This document shows positions 37,664 to 47,672 of a stretch of DNA of 64,000 bases, piece after piece. The notes beneath the pieces are model-generated. The model saw nothing but the letters and a program-made list of their open reading frames with translations. It did not search any database and was not told the origin of the DNA. Position numbers and translations under genes: made by a program. Every line of letters starts with the position of its first letter. Position 1 is the first letter of the stretch. Origin of the DNA: Edaphochlamys debaryana (Eukaryota > Chlorophyta > Chlorophyceae > Chlamydomonadales); the NCBI GenBank assembly GCA_016858145.1, contig JAEHOE010000057.1, forward strand, positions 558,001-622,000, written 5' to 3'.

Positions 37664-39912
37664 ATGGCTCCCCGCGTGGCGCTCCTGCTCGCCGCGGCGG
37701 CGCTGCTGGCGGCCGCCGGGGGCGCGCAGGCGCAGCTGCCGGCCCCCGCCGCCGGCGCCGCCACGGCCGCCGCCACCTCCTCCGCCAAGTACATTTGCAC
37801 CGGTGAGTCGCGCCGCGGCTGCCGCGGCTGCGGACGGCGGGCCCGAGGGATGGGGCGGTGTCGTGGTGTCGGGACGCGCCTCGGGCAATGCCGGCAGGGT
37901 CCAGCCGCCGGCAAAGCGTGCGCGAGGTGCTGGGTGCAGGAATGCGGCTCGGGAACCGGGAGCAGGCCGGTGCGTGACGAGCCCCCCTACCAGCGCGCCC
38001 TCCGACACCTCGACGTCCCACCGCTTCCGCCCCTTCTTCATGCCCTCCGCACGCACCCCTCGCCCTTCCTTCGCCCTCCCCCTCCCCTCTCCCCTCCTTC
38101 CCCCCCTCAGGCCCCGACCTGGCCACCCCGACCTCAGCCCCGCACTGCCTCCCTCTGCACGCCTCCTTCATCCCCGCCTTCCCCCTCGCCCTCCCCTCTC
38201 CCCCCTGCCCCCCCCAGACCCCGACCTGGCCACGCTGTGCAAGATCCTGCGGGCGGGCGGCAGGGGCCAGGGCGCCACGCGGCTGAGCGTGAGGCCGGGG
38301 GGGAGGGGGGAGCTTGTTGCTGAGGGGGGAGCGGGGGGAGGCGGGGTGGTGGTCTCTGGTGGAGAGTCGGGGGAGGGGGGGACAAGAGCGCTGTCAAAGC
38401 AACGTGCAGCTAGCCGGGCCTGGCCCAGAGGGGCGTGAGCATGCCCGGGACGGGCGAGGCGGGGCCGGGTCCATGGAGGGAGCAGGCCGGGGAGCAGACC
38501 GGGGCATACCGGCACCAGACATGGCGGTGCGCTCTCACCTCCTCTCCCGACCCATTTCCCTTCCCATACGGCCCCGGCTCCTAGTGCTCTTAGCTCGTCT
38601 CCCTTCCCCTTTCTGTCCTCCCGCTCTCCCCCGTCCCTGCCCCCAGAGCCCCACCGCCACTGACACCATCTTCGCCCCCGTGGACGGGGTGAGGCGCTCG
38701 TGAGGGGGTTGAGGGTGTGGGGGGTGAGGAAAGAGGGGCAGTCCCCGAGGGTCACGACCTGCGCCGCAGCGCCACTAACCACCTTGTCCAACCGCTTCGA
38801 CCGCTACGACTTACCGCCCCAACCGCTTCAACCGCCTGCAGGCCTTCTTCAAGGACTCCAAGAAGGTGGCTGACGAGCTGGAGATCAAGAGCTTTGACGC
38901 CATCTTCAAGGACCCCAAGGCCGCAGACCGCCTGCTGCAGAACCTCATCATCCCCAACAAGGTACGGCACGCGTGTACGGCAGTACGGCAATGCGCCGCG
39001 CTGACCCGTCCCCCCTCCCACCCGTGGCGCTGTACGTGCTCCGCCCCGACCCGCCGCCCCCAATCTTACAACACACCGGCCCTGATGCTCGTCGCGCCGG
39101 GCGTGATTCGAAGCCTTGTGCCGCGTGGCCTCCGTGTGCGAAAGCGCGACGCGCCCCGCCGTACACTCGGTCCGCCCCCAGGCCTTCACGCTTGCCGGCT
39201 GGAGGTCGGGTGACTACAAGAGCCTCCTGGGGCAGGAGCTGGAGCTGTCGTCCGCGTGAGTGCGCTGACCTATCTAGTTTAGCACACGTGGGACGCTGCT
39301 TGAGTATGGCTGTGGGTGTGGAGGGATGGGTGGGTGTGGGGGCTGAACGTAGCCTGCCTAGCTACGTGCCCCGAGCGGCGACGCGTGCATACCGTAAGGG
39401 GCACGTGGATGCACAAGGGACAAGCTGGCGCCAGGGAGGTGCTCGTCTACCCCATCCGCCCCGCCCCGCTGACGCCCCATGGCCTCGCCCCGCTCCTTAC
39501 TCATGCATGATGACTCAGCCTGCTGACTAAGGACAAGTACGTCAAGAGTGAGGAGATTAAGGCCACCATCACGGAGCCCGACATCCCGGCGGGAAGGGTG
39601 AGCAGGCGGGAGATACGGTACCGTGCAGTGCGTGCCAGCCGTCAGTTGCCCCCCTTCCGGACTGCAATGCTTGCACCCCACGGGCCTCGCACGACAGCTA
39701 GCCGGCATCCTGCGCCAGCCTTTCCCCACACTCGCGAGCCCGTAGCCACCGCCCCTGCCGCCCTGCCATTTGCCACATCGCTTTCCCCGCCCAGCTCACC
39801 GCCTGCCTCACACAGCCCCGCCCTGTCCCCCTCCCCCTCCCCCTCCCCTCCCTCCCCCCAGTCCGTCATCTTCAAGGTCAACCGCGTGCCCGTGCCCGAC
39901 GACTTCCTGTGA
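37664..39912 (+). CDS. FAS1-B: small secreted fasciclin-domain protein
   Basis: Exons: 37664-37802, 38218-38288, 38647-38688, 38842-38961, 39182-39255, 39519-39597, 39862-39912; the product is 191 residues. The start gives a strong signal peptide (MAPRVALLLAAAALLAAAGG then AQAQ). Next come an Ala/Pro-rich spacer and one FAS1 domain: DLATLCKILRAGG, DTIFAPVDG, KAADRLLQNLIIPNK, YKSLLGQELELSSA, SVIFKVNRVPVPDDFL. Exons 2-7 are exactly 71, 42, 120, 74, 79 and 51 nt, identical to FAS1-A, with the same phases. The two genes are therefore duplicates in opposite orientation around the SGNH-like gene. The first exon is 33 nt longer because of the Ala-rich spacer. The probable site of action is the cell wall or extracellular matrix. 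Confidence 0.87.
38101..38135 (+). repeat. Third acceptor/exon-start duplicate (FAS1-B intron 1)
   Basis: CCCTCAG/GCCCCGACCTGGCCAC (from 38111) duplicates the real exon 2 start CCCCCAG/ACCCCGACCTGGCCACG at 38218, 107 bp downstream. It then drifts into unrelated sequence. Confidence 0.65.
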
Positions 39913-40096
39913 GGCGGCGGCAGGGGCATACAGCGGGCGCGAGGAGTCGGAGGAACCCGGAGGGAGTAACGGAGCGTTGCAGCAGAGCGGGTTGATGGCT
40001 TTCGGTAGCCTTCCTGTGAGGGGGCAGGGCATTGGAGCAGCATGCATGTGTGGCGAGCCTTCAGGGCTGGCCTGCGGCAGAGCCACCTAGCCCTAC

Positions 40097-40132
40097 ACGG
40101 AGGGCGTACCCGCGCCCAAGGACTTCCTGTGA
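40097..40132 (+). pseudogene. Remnant of a FAS1 terminal exon
   Basis: Twelve codons ending in TGA read TEGVPAPKDFL. This resembles the last residues of FAS1-B (NRVPVPDDFL) and lies 220 bp beyond its stop. It looks like a local duplication of the gene end, as seen behind A5. Confidence 0.6.
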
Positions 40133-41544
40133 GCGGGGCAAGCAACGGAGCGCGAAGTCGAAGCTCGGAGGACGAAAGTGAAGACGTTAAGTTCCAGGGC
40201 AGCGACCCCATTGGGAGCCGGGCAGCCGCCGAGTGGTCTATTGCATGTTCAGAAAGGGGTGGCGCCGTACGATGGGTGGCGAGGTAGCACGCACAGGTGC
40301 CAGGTGACCAGAACGCTGGATTGCGCGTTGCGCAGCTGAAGGCGGCGGGTTGCCTGTGCTAGTGGCGGTTTGCCGACCCAACAGCTGAACGCTGCAGGTT
40401 GGTTCGTTGCAGGTTGCCGCGTTGGATGCGTGTAAATGCTATGCTCCGCCTCCGCTCCGCATTATTGCGCCACGCACGTGCAACTCATGCGGCCAGCGCC
40501 CCGCCCGGATCCAGAGCTTGGGACAAGGGTGGCTGTGTTGTTGGCAGGCTGCGCGTTGGACAGGGCCAGGGAAGGGTAAGCGTCCCTTCCCCTTGTCATC
40601 CCGGCAATCGTGTATCGTGGCCTGCACTGCAAGACATGGCCATGATCGATCAATGCTTGCAGTTCAGTTGTGCATATGTGCATGACTAACAGGTATTCCG
40701 CAATGTGTCCAGTAAAGCGGCATGCGGCGCGGCACGAACCTTCACTGCAGCCCCCCGAGGTGCAAAGCTCCCATCGCGGGCTGACCGCACCCACAAGGCC
40801 TGCCGCACGTGCTGCTGTGCGCAGCCTGATGACCTCACCGCAAATCACGAACGCCCTCCACTGACCCCCGAGTTAGGCCTGCACGCGCCTGACCCTGCAT
40901 GCCCTGCTTCCCGAATTAGCCCTAGCCCTGACGCTCGCGTGACACCAACCCGTATCAGTAGCAGTGCACCGCGCAGGTAGCGAACACTCTCCCGCGCCAC
41001 GGTAAGGACACAAGTTCAGCTCCTCATTACCGTACCAAGCAATTCATTCCTGCCCTACTCCGCACCTCCCCTTGCGAAAGCCCCCCCCGCAAACCAATCC
41101 CCGCAGATGACTGCCTTTCCGTGCCGGCCCCCGTGCACTGGCCTCAACAGAAAGGGCAAACTGGCAGGACCCCTGACGATGATACGCCACCGAGGCACAC
41201 GCCACATGCAGCCCGTACAAAGCAGGTCCACACAGCATGCCTCAACCTAGTACAAATCTTAGTCAGGCTGGCAACGTTTAGACGGTATCCGCGTCTGGCA
41301 AGATGTAAAACCAACCTGACCTCCCTACAGTTTGCAACAGATGTTGCAACCGTCAAGCTCCTTGGCCGTAGCCCTGCTTGATCCTGATACCGGCTGCCCC
41401 GCTTGCTCTTGGGCATCCACCGGCTTTTCCCGTCCTTATTCCCGTTCTCGCTGCCCGCACCCCTGCTTGGTTCTGCCCCTTGCAATGCTCCCTGCTCTTC
41501 CTCCTGCTGCCCCGCCCGCTTCTCCTTCTGCTCCTCCTCCTCCT
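40133..41544. other. Convergent intergenic region FAS1-B/A6
   Basis: No gene supported. 40715-40830 is an inverted, diverged copy of the repeat at 23120-23262. The remainder presumably holds converging 3' UTRs; the A6 side (41050-41540) is C-rich with short unrelated frames. Confidence 0.5.
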
Positions 41545-43469
41545 TCAGCAACGCCAGAACGTCTCCTTTGCAGCCCCATCCCGCTGCAGCTGCAACCAGG
41601 CAGCGACTTCTGAGGCGTACGCGCCGGCGGGCAGCTCCCGCATCGCCATCAGCGCCCTCTCCCAGTCCACGCAGCAGCCCTCGTCCAGCAGCCACTCCAG
41701 GGTGGCAATGGGAGTGCCCTGGCTGACGGCCCGTGTGAAGATGCCCTGGCTGGAAGGCCCAAAGGGCACACCCGCCTCTTGAAGTAGCGGCAGGATGCGC
41801 CACTCCCGCCCGTGTTTAGTGTACGGCTCGCCAATGGCCGCCAAGAAGGGCTCGCCGCAAGCCTAGCGGCACAGGGGGCGAGCAGGAATGGTAAGTCAAA
41901 GGCAGGCAGGGTCAAGCCGTGAGGGTCGGTCTGGGTTGACGCCAGATGCCATGGCTACATTGGCCTGACAGGAGCAAAGAGACCACCAGGACATCTCTTC
42001 CCATCTGCCTCGCTCACCGGCATGGGGCAGCCCAGCTCCGCCAGAAGCTCCACGGCCGCCTCACAGCCCGACTCGGCAGCCTTGGACCAGGCCTCCTCGG
42101 ACATGGGGCAGCCGCGCTGCAGCAGCCAGCGCATGACCTCGACGGACCCGGACTTGGCTCCGGACGTGAAGAGTGCCGGCGTCAGCACCCCCGCTTCCGC
42201 CCAGTCCCACTCCTCCCCCGCCCACTCCACCACCGCCATGGCCCCACCGGCCGCGGCCCCGTGCACGAAGTCCCTCAGCTCCAGGCAGCCAGCGGCCTTG
42301 AGGGCCTGGAGCACGCCCAGGTGCTTATCCTCCAGCTGGCCCGGGAGGAGGTCCTCCATCCTTGCGTGCGCCGCGGCTGGGGTCGCGCCCTCCTTCAGTA
42401 ACCAGGCCACAGCGGCCGTGTAGCCGCCAATGATGGCGTACGCCAGGGGCTCGCCTCCGCAGGAGCAATCGACGGGGTGCCCCTTGCTCTTGAGCCATTC
42501 GAACCTCTCGCAGATGGACTCGCCCGGGAAGCGGCCGTGGACCGCGCGGAAAGGAAGCGTCACTTACCAGCCGCCCTCACTGCTGTCATAGGCTTCGCCG
42601 CCCTCGTTGTCATCGTCGTCTTGCGGCACTTGGGCGCCCTGCTCCAGCAGCCACTCGACCTTGCTGCGCCACTGCGGCGTGGGGTCACCGAGCGCCCCGA
42701 CGAGGGCGTTGTGGAGGTCGTCCTCGTCCCACTCGTCTTCCACGCGCCTGTTGCGCTGGCAGTGCTGCCACCGCAGCCGCTGTGCTGACGGCAGGTCGAG
42801 GCCCTCCCAGGCGGCACACATGAGCATATGCTCACGAAGCATGTCGGGGTTTTTCTCCAGCAGCCACTCCATGATGCCGAGCTGACCGCCCTCGGCTGCG
42901 CACTGTGCCCCCTCCCGGATGTGAACGCCTTTGCTATGTTCCAGGATCCACTCGCAAACCACGCACCACCCTGCGTAGGCTGCCGCGCGGAAGGCCATGT
43001 TGAGTGCAAAAGGCAGCCACTTGGCCAGGTGCTTGCAGGTCGCCAGCGCTCCCGCACGGGCCGCGGCGAGAAGGGCGTCCTCGCTTGGCTCTAGGCCCGT
43101 TGCCGCCAGTGCCACCGCCAGGTTCGCCACCACGTCGCTGGCGGCGACCAGCGACACCAGCTTCTCGCGCTGGGCCCGGTTCAGGCTCCTGCACGACCCG
43201 GGCTGGGCCCAGCGCTGCTCGAACGCCCAGCGCGGCACGGGCTGGCTGAGGCGGAAGATGGCATCCTTCTTGAACAGCTCCGCTGCCGCCTTGTTCACGG
43301 ACCGCAGGCAGACCACCTCGTTGGGAGTCAGGTGCTTGGTGATATGCTGGAAGATGTCAGCAGTCCAGAAACGCGAGAAGTCGGGTCGATCATCGACAGC
43401 TGTGGGCGACTTGGCCTCAACAGGCGCAGTGGCTTCGACACATAGCTTCTGGCTCTTAGCGATGTGCAT
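41545..43469 (-). pseudogene. F-box-like/ankyrin-like protein, copy A6, interrupted by one TAA
   Basis: Exon 1 is 43469-42018 (484 codons) and exon 2 is 41862-41545. The start is MHIAKSQKLCVEATAPVEAK, then an F-box-like stretch FWTADIFQHITKHLTPNEVV and the family block QPVPRWAFEQRWAQPGSCRS. The middle repeats differ from A1-A5 (EGGQLGIMEWLLEKNPDML, RRVEDEWDEDDLHNAL), which defines a second subfamily shared with A7. A TAA at 42564-42566 replaces the TAC found in A7 (G-W-Y-V-T-L). The frame is otherwise open. The mutated bases read G/GTAAGTG on the minus strand, a consensus 5' splice site, so a new intron is a formal alternative to a nonsense lesion. Confidence 0.75.
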
Positions 43470-44723
43470 AGCGTCGGTTGAGTGGGCAGGAAGTGCGAGG
43501 CTGTGGGGTCGCACGTTTTGGCGCCAATGCTCTTCGCGTGTGTTTAGCGGCCTTTTTCTCAAGGTGATGAAGAAGAGCACTATGTCTGCTTGAGTGAAGA
43601 GCGCGAGAGCTCAGGGCCTTCTCATCATGGATCCTCGCGCGAGACCCTCGTGCAGGCTCGTGCCGCCGTGCCTGCGCTTCCTCCCCGCGTCTCCCCAGCT
43701 CTGAGCTCAGATTCACGTGAGCCCGCCCAGCTCCGGCAGGCCGACACCCCTGCTTCAAATCCCCCCCTCCAGTACCGCATGCGCAGGCAACAGCCCTGTT
43801 GCGCTGGCTGGCTAAGGGTGCATGCTCCCGGGCAGGTGTGCAACCCTCTTGAGGGTACTGATTGCTGTACTCTACCCTTACACGCAAGCCACCCGACGCA
43901 AGCCGTCCCCCCTCATGTATGCGCGCAGCGCCCCACATTAAAGCCTCAACCATACACCACCTCGCCGGCCGGCAGCCCGCAGCGCCAAGCAGCGAACAGC
44001 ATCACAGACTTGACCAGCTGAGTTCCCAGCCATGCGGCACCAAACGGTGGCCATGACCATTATCATGTATGACAGGAGGCCCGCCAAGTGATTGTTTGAG
44101 AGGCAGGCGACCGACCGTGAGCCACCACTGTATCACGGGTCCGCTCCGGTACGGGTCCCGGGTCCGCACACGGCAGACCCTCCGTCATATGCGCCAGACG
44201 CCAGTGTCGCTCGCTACCTCGCGCAAACTTTGCCCTCGCCCGTACTTGCCCGGTGGACTGCAGACACCTCTCCCGGTGCCTCCTGCCCATGTAGGCCTGA
44301 GCCCGTCTCCAGATTCCGTTTCCAACACCCTCCTCAGCACCAGCTCCCCACAGTTCACAAGCGTTTAGCCTATACAGCTAGCTTCAAGCACGACCCCCTA
44401 GCAAGTCATAACCCAGCGCATCCGCAAACGCCCAAACGCCATCGCCGCCATCGGACACGCAACTCCTCACCGGAGTGCACTGCCCCCAGACGGCACCACC
44501 CTCGCCCCGGGCCACCCAGAAGCAACAGCGACAGAGAAACCAGAGGACAACATGCAGCGAATTCGCAAAGTCCACATCGCCTGATACCCCGTTCCCCTAC
44601 TTACTCCAACGTGTGCATGATGCAGTACACAGTACCGGCTAGGACGCCAAACCTACACCTACCCAATGTGACCTCCCTCGCCTCTTCTCTGCTTGGTCTT
44701 GCCGCTTGCTACGCTTTCTGCTT
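43470..44723. other. Intergenic A6 upstream / A7 downstream
   Basis: No gene seen. The part next to 43470 should hold the A6 promoter. The short open frames between 43600 and 44700 show no recognisable protein content. Confidence 0.45.
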
Positions 44724-46199
44724 CTACGTCCGCTGCTGCCGCGCCCGCTCGTCCTCCTCCCGCTGCTTCCGGCTCAGCCACGCCAAAACGTTGACCTTGC
44801 TGTCCTCAAAAGGCTCTAGGAACTCGTCGTGCTTCCCTACCGTAGCCCGTGCCTTCCCCCAGTCCGCGCGGCAGCCCTGTGCCAGCAGCCACTCCAGGGT
44901 GGCAATGGGGGCGCCCCGCTCAACGGCCCGTGTGAAGATGCCCTGGCTGTCAGCCTGGGGGCCGAGGGGCACGCCCACTTTGCGGAGCAGGGGCAGGATG
45001 CGCCACTCCCGCCCATGGAATTTGTACGGCTCGCCAATGGCCTCCACGTAGCCTGCTGAGGGCCGGTGGGGCAAGAGCCGGGTGTCGGATGTGAGGTCAA
45101 GGTTAGAGCCATCCTGCAGGCAGGTCAGGGCTAGCGACACACACCTTGGCAGATGCCATGGCTACATTGGCCTCGGCCAGGCCATTGGCCAGGCCTGGCA
45201 GGAGCGACCCCACGCGCCTGACCCCACCGGTCCGCCCCTCCTCTCTGCCTCGCTCACCGGTATGGGGCAGCCCAGCTCCGCCAGAAGCTCCACGGCCGCC
45301 TCACAGCCCGACTCGGCAGCCTTGGACCAGGCGCCCTCAGACATGGGGCAGCCGCGCTGCAGCAGCCAGCGCATGACCTCGACGGACCCGGACTTGGCTC
45401 CGGACGTGAAGAGCGCAGGCGTCAGCACCCCATCTTCCGCCCAGTCCCACTCCTCCCCCGCCCACTCCACCACCGCCATGGCCCCACCGGCCGCGGCCCC
45501 GTGCACGAAGTCCCTCAGCTCCAGGCAGCCAGCGGCCTTGAGGGCCTGGAGCACGCCCAGGTGCTTATCCTCCAGCTGGCCCGGGAGGAGGTCCTCCATC
45601 CTTGCGTGCGCCGCGGCTGGGGTCGCGCCGTGCTCGAGGAGCCAGGCCACAGTGGCCGTGTAGCCGCCAATGATGGCGTACGCCAGGGGCTCGCCTCCGC
45701 AGGAGCAATCGACGGGGTGCCCCTTGCTCTTGAGCCATTCAAACCTCTCGCAGATGGACTCGCCCGGGAAGCGGCCCTGGACCGCGCGGAAAGGAAGCGT
45801 CACGTACCAGCCGCCCTCACTGCTGTCGTAGGCTTTGCCGCCCTCGTTGTCATTGTCGTCTTGCGGCACTTGGGCGCCCTGCTCCAGCAGCCACTCGACC
45901 TTGCTGCGCCACTGCGGGGTGGGGTCACCGAGCGCCCCGACGAGGGCGTTGTGGAGGTCGTCCTCGTCCCACTCGTCTTCCACGCGCCTGTTGCGCTGGC
46001 AGTGCTGCCACCGCAGCCGCCGCGCTGTGGGCAGGTCGAGGCCCTCCCAGGCGGCACACATGAGCATATGCTCACGAAGCATGTCGGGGTTTTTCTCCAG
46101 CAGCCACTCCATGATGCCGAGCTGACCGCCCTCGGCTGCGCACTGTGCCCCCTCCCGGATCCCCCCCCAGCGCAGACCGCTGCATCCCGCTCTGACCAT
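44724..46199 (-). pseudogene. F-box-like/ankyrin-like protein, copy A7, 5'-truncated
   Basis: Exon 1 remnant is 46199-45258 and the exon 2 region is 45052-44724. From the IREGAQCAAEGG motif onward (about 46160 downward) it is nearly identical to A6, with the same loops and the same donor context. Everything upstream, including the F-box-like part and the first repeats, is missing: homology stops abruptly at about 46160 after CTCCCGGAT, in unrelated sequence. It keeps TAC where A6 has TAA. Exon 2 is more diverged (KHDEFLEPFEDSKVNVLAWL), and the nearest acceptors (CCTCAG, CAGCAG) put it out of phase with exon 1. Probably a dead fragment. Confidence 0.75.
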
Positions 46200-46518
46200 G
46201 GGCGCATCGGCTACGCCCTAGTGCAGATGCCCCAGTCACACCTATCCTCCACGCCGCACCGAGTCGGCGGTTCTTCGGAGAATTCTTGTCGTGCGTAGCG
46301 AGGCCTCCGCTGCCTGCTCAGAGGGAGTGGAGCAAGTTTGACCGCGTTCTTCCTAGGACCAGAGAGGTCAGCCAAGACGCTAACGGAAGGCTCCACGGAA
46401 CGCAGAGGGACAGGAGACGAAAGCCAGGACGTACTAGTAGATGGCCTCGGCATCTTGCAGACTGAGGAAATGCGCGATATATTGTGCTCGGTATTGCGTT
46501 GGGCTAGTCATGAGAGCG

Positions 46519-46990
46519 GACCTCCCGGACCACCATTCAGGCCTCGCCGTGTGTTTTGCATGTCTGTGGACGTGCCCCGGCGCTGCGGTCGGTTGCTCTG
46601 GAGCTCCGGCTGCGAGGTGGGCTGGGGTCGCGGCCGCGGGGGTGGGGACGGCGGGTTGGCGGGGTGTGGTGTGGGAGCGTCGGGGTGTTGGGTCGTGACG
46701 AGCTGTACTGATTGGCGGCGCTGGCTTTTGCTTTCCTGGGTGTGTCTCGATGGCGTGGCGGCTCTCACAGCTGCTCCCGCTTGCTTGTGGGCCGTCTGCC
46801 TCGCTTCAGCGCGCGTGCAGAGGCCCCCGCTCCGCCCGTGGGCGTGTCTGGCCCGGCCCTTGTGACTCCGCCCCCCCGCCCTCCCTTCCGGACCACCCTT
46901 CAGGCCTCGCCGTGTGTTTTGCATGTCTGTGGGCGTGCCCCGGCGCTGCGGTCGGTTGCTCTGGAGCTCTGGCTGCGCTGGCGTGCTTTC
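46519..46990 (-). repeat. Inverted units (about 1.3) of the 363-bp satellite
   Basis: The same unit as the array at 47673-53248, in reverse orientation. The motif CATGTCTGTGG recurs at 46559 and 46922, exactly 363 bp apart. It ends where the sequence changes at GCTGCGCTGGCGTGC (about 46975-46990). Confidence 0.85.
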
Positions 46991-47672
46991 GTCTCATCCT
47001 ACACGCCCCCAGCGGTCCTTGGCCCCGGCTCGGCACTCGAGAGGCGTGGGGGCGCAGCCGGCGTGCAATGCATGCCGCTTCACACGCCCCCACCGTGCCA
47101 CCGCGGGTATTCGGGCAGTGTCATGCGAAGATTACCGGCGGTTATCACCGCCAGCAAAATGGACGGCATAATTCTTGATTCGGGTTGGATGAGCGACGGG
47201 TTTCGGGATGGGGGACGTACCACATCTGGGGTTGCGCGGGCCTCACACCTCCGCCTTCATTCAGCATTGCGAGTTGAGAATAGAGCACAAGCGGCCACCT
47301 GTGGCCCACCCCCTGCGTGTGCGCTCCTCAGCCCCACCACCGCTTCGGCGCAGGCCCTCTATACGCGCAGATGCAATACAGTCTGGCCCGCTTCCCGGCC
47401 GGAACTGTTCTCCATCCCTGCCATCCCTTCGGCACAGGCCCTCCCAACGTGCGGATGCTACCGGTATACAGCTCTGGCCCCTCACGCCTCCGGCGCCGGC
47501 TTCCCGGCCGGATCTGTTCTCCATCCCTGCCACCGCTTCGGCACAGGCCCTCACAACGCGCAGATGCCAAAATAAGAAGCCTGTCGTGCACTTGTCCAAC
47601 GCGCCTTGCCATATAGTTACCGCAAAGCAATGGCCTTGTTGTGAGGGGTCGAGAGACACCGTTTCAGGAAAG
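46991..47672. repeat. Spacer between inverted and direct satellite, with a 3-copy short repeat
   Basis: It includes CTTCGGCGCAGGCCCTC...CGCGCAGATGC at about 47343, with variants at 47429 and 47537 (spacing 86 and 108 bp), separated by TCCCGGCCGG...CTCCATCCCTGCCA. No gene supported. Confidence 0.6.
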
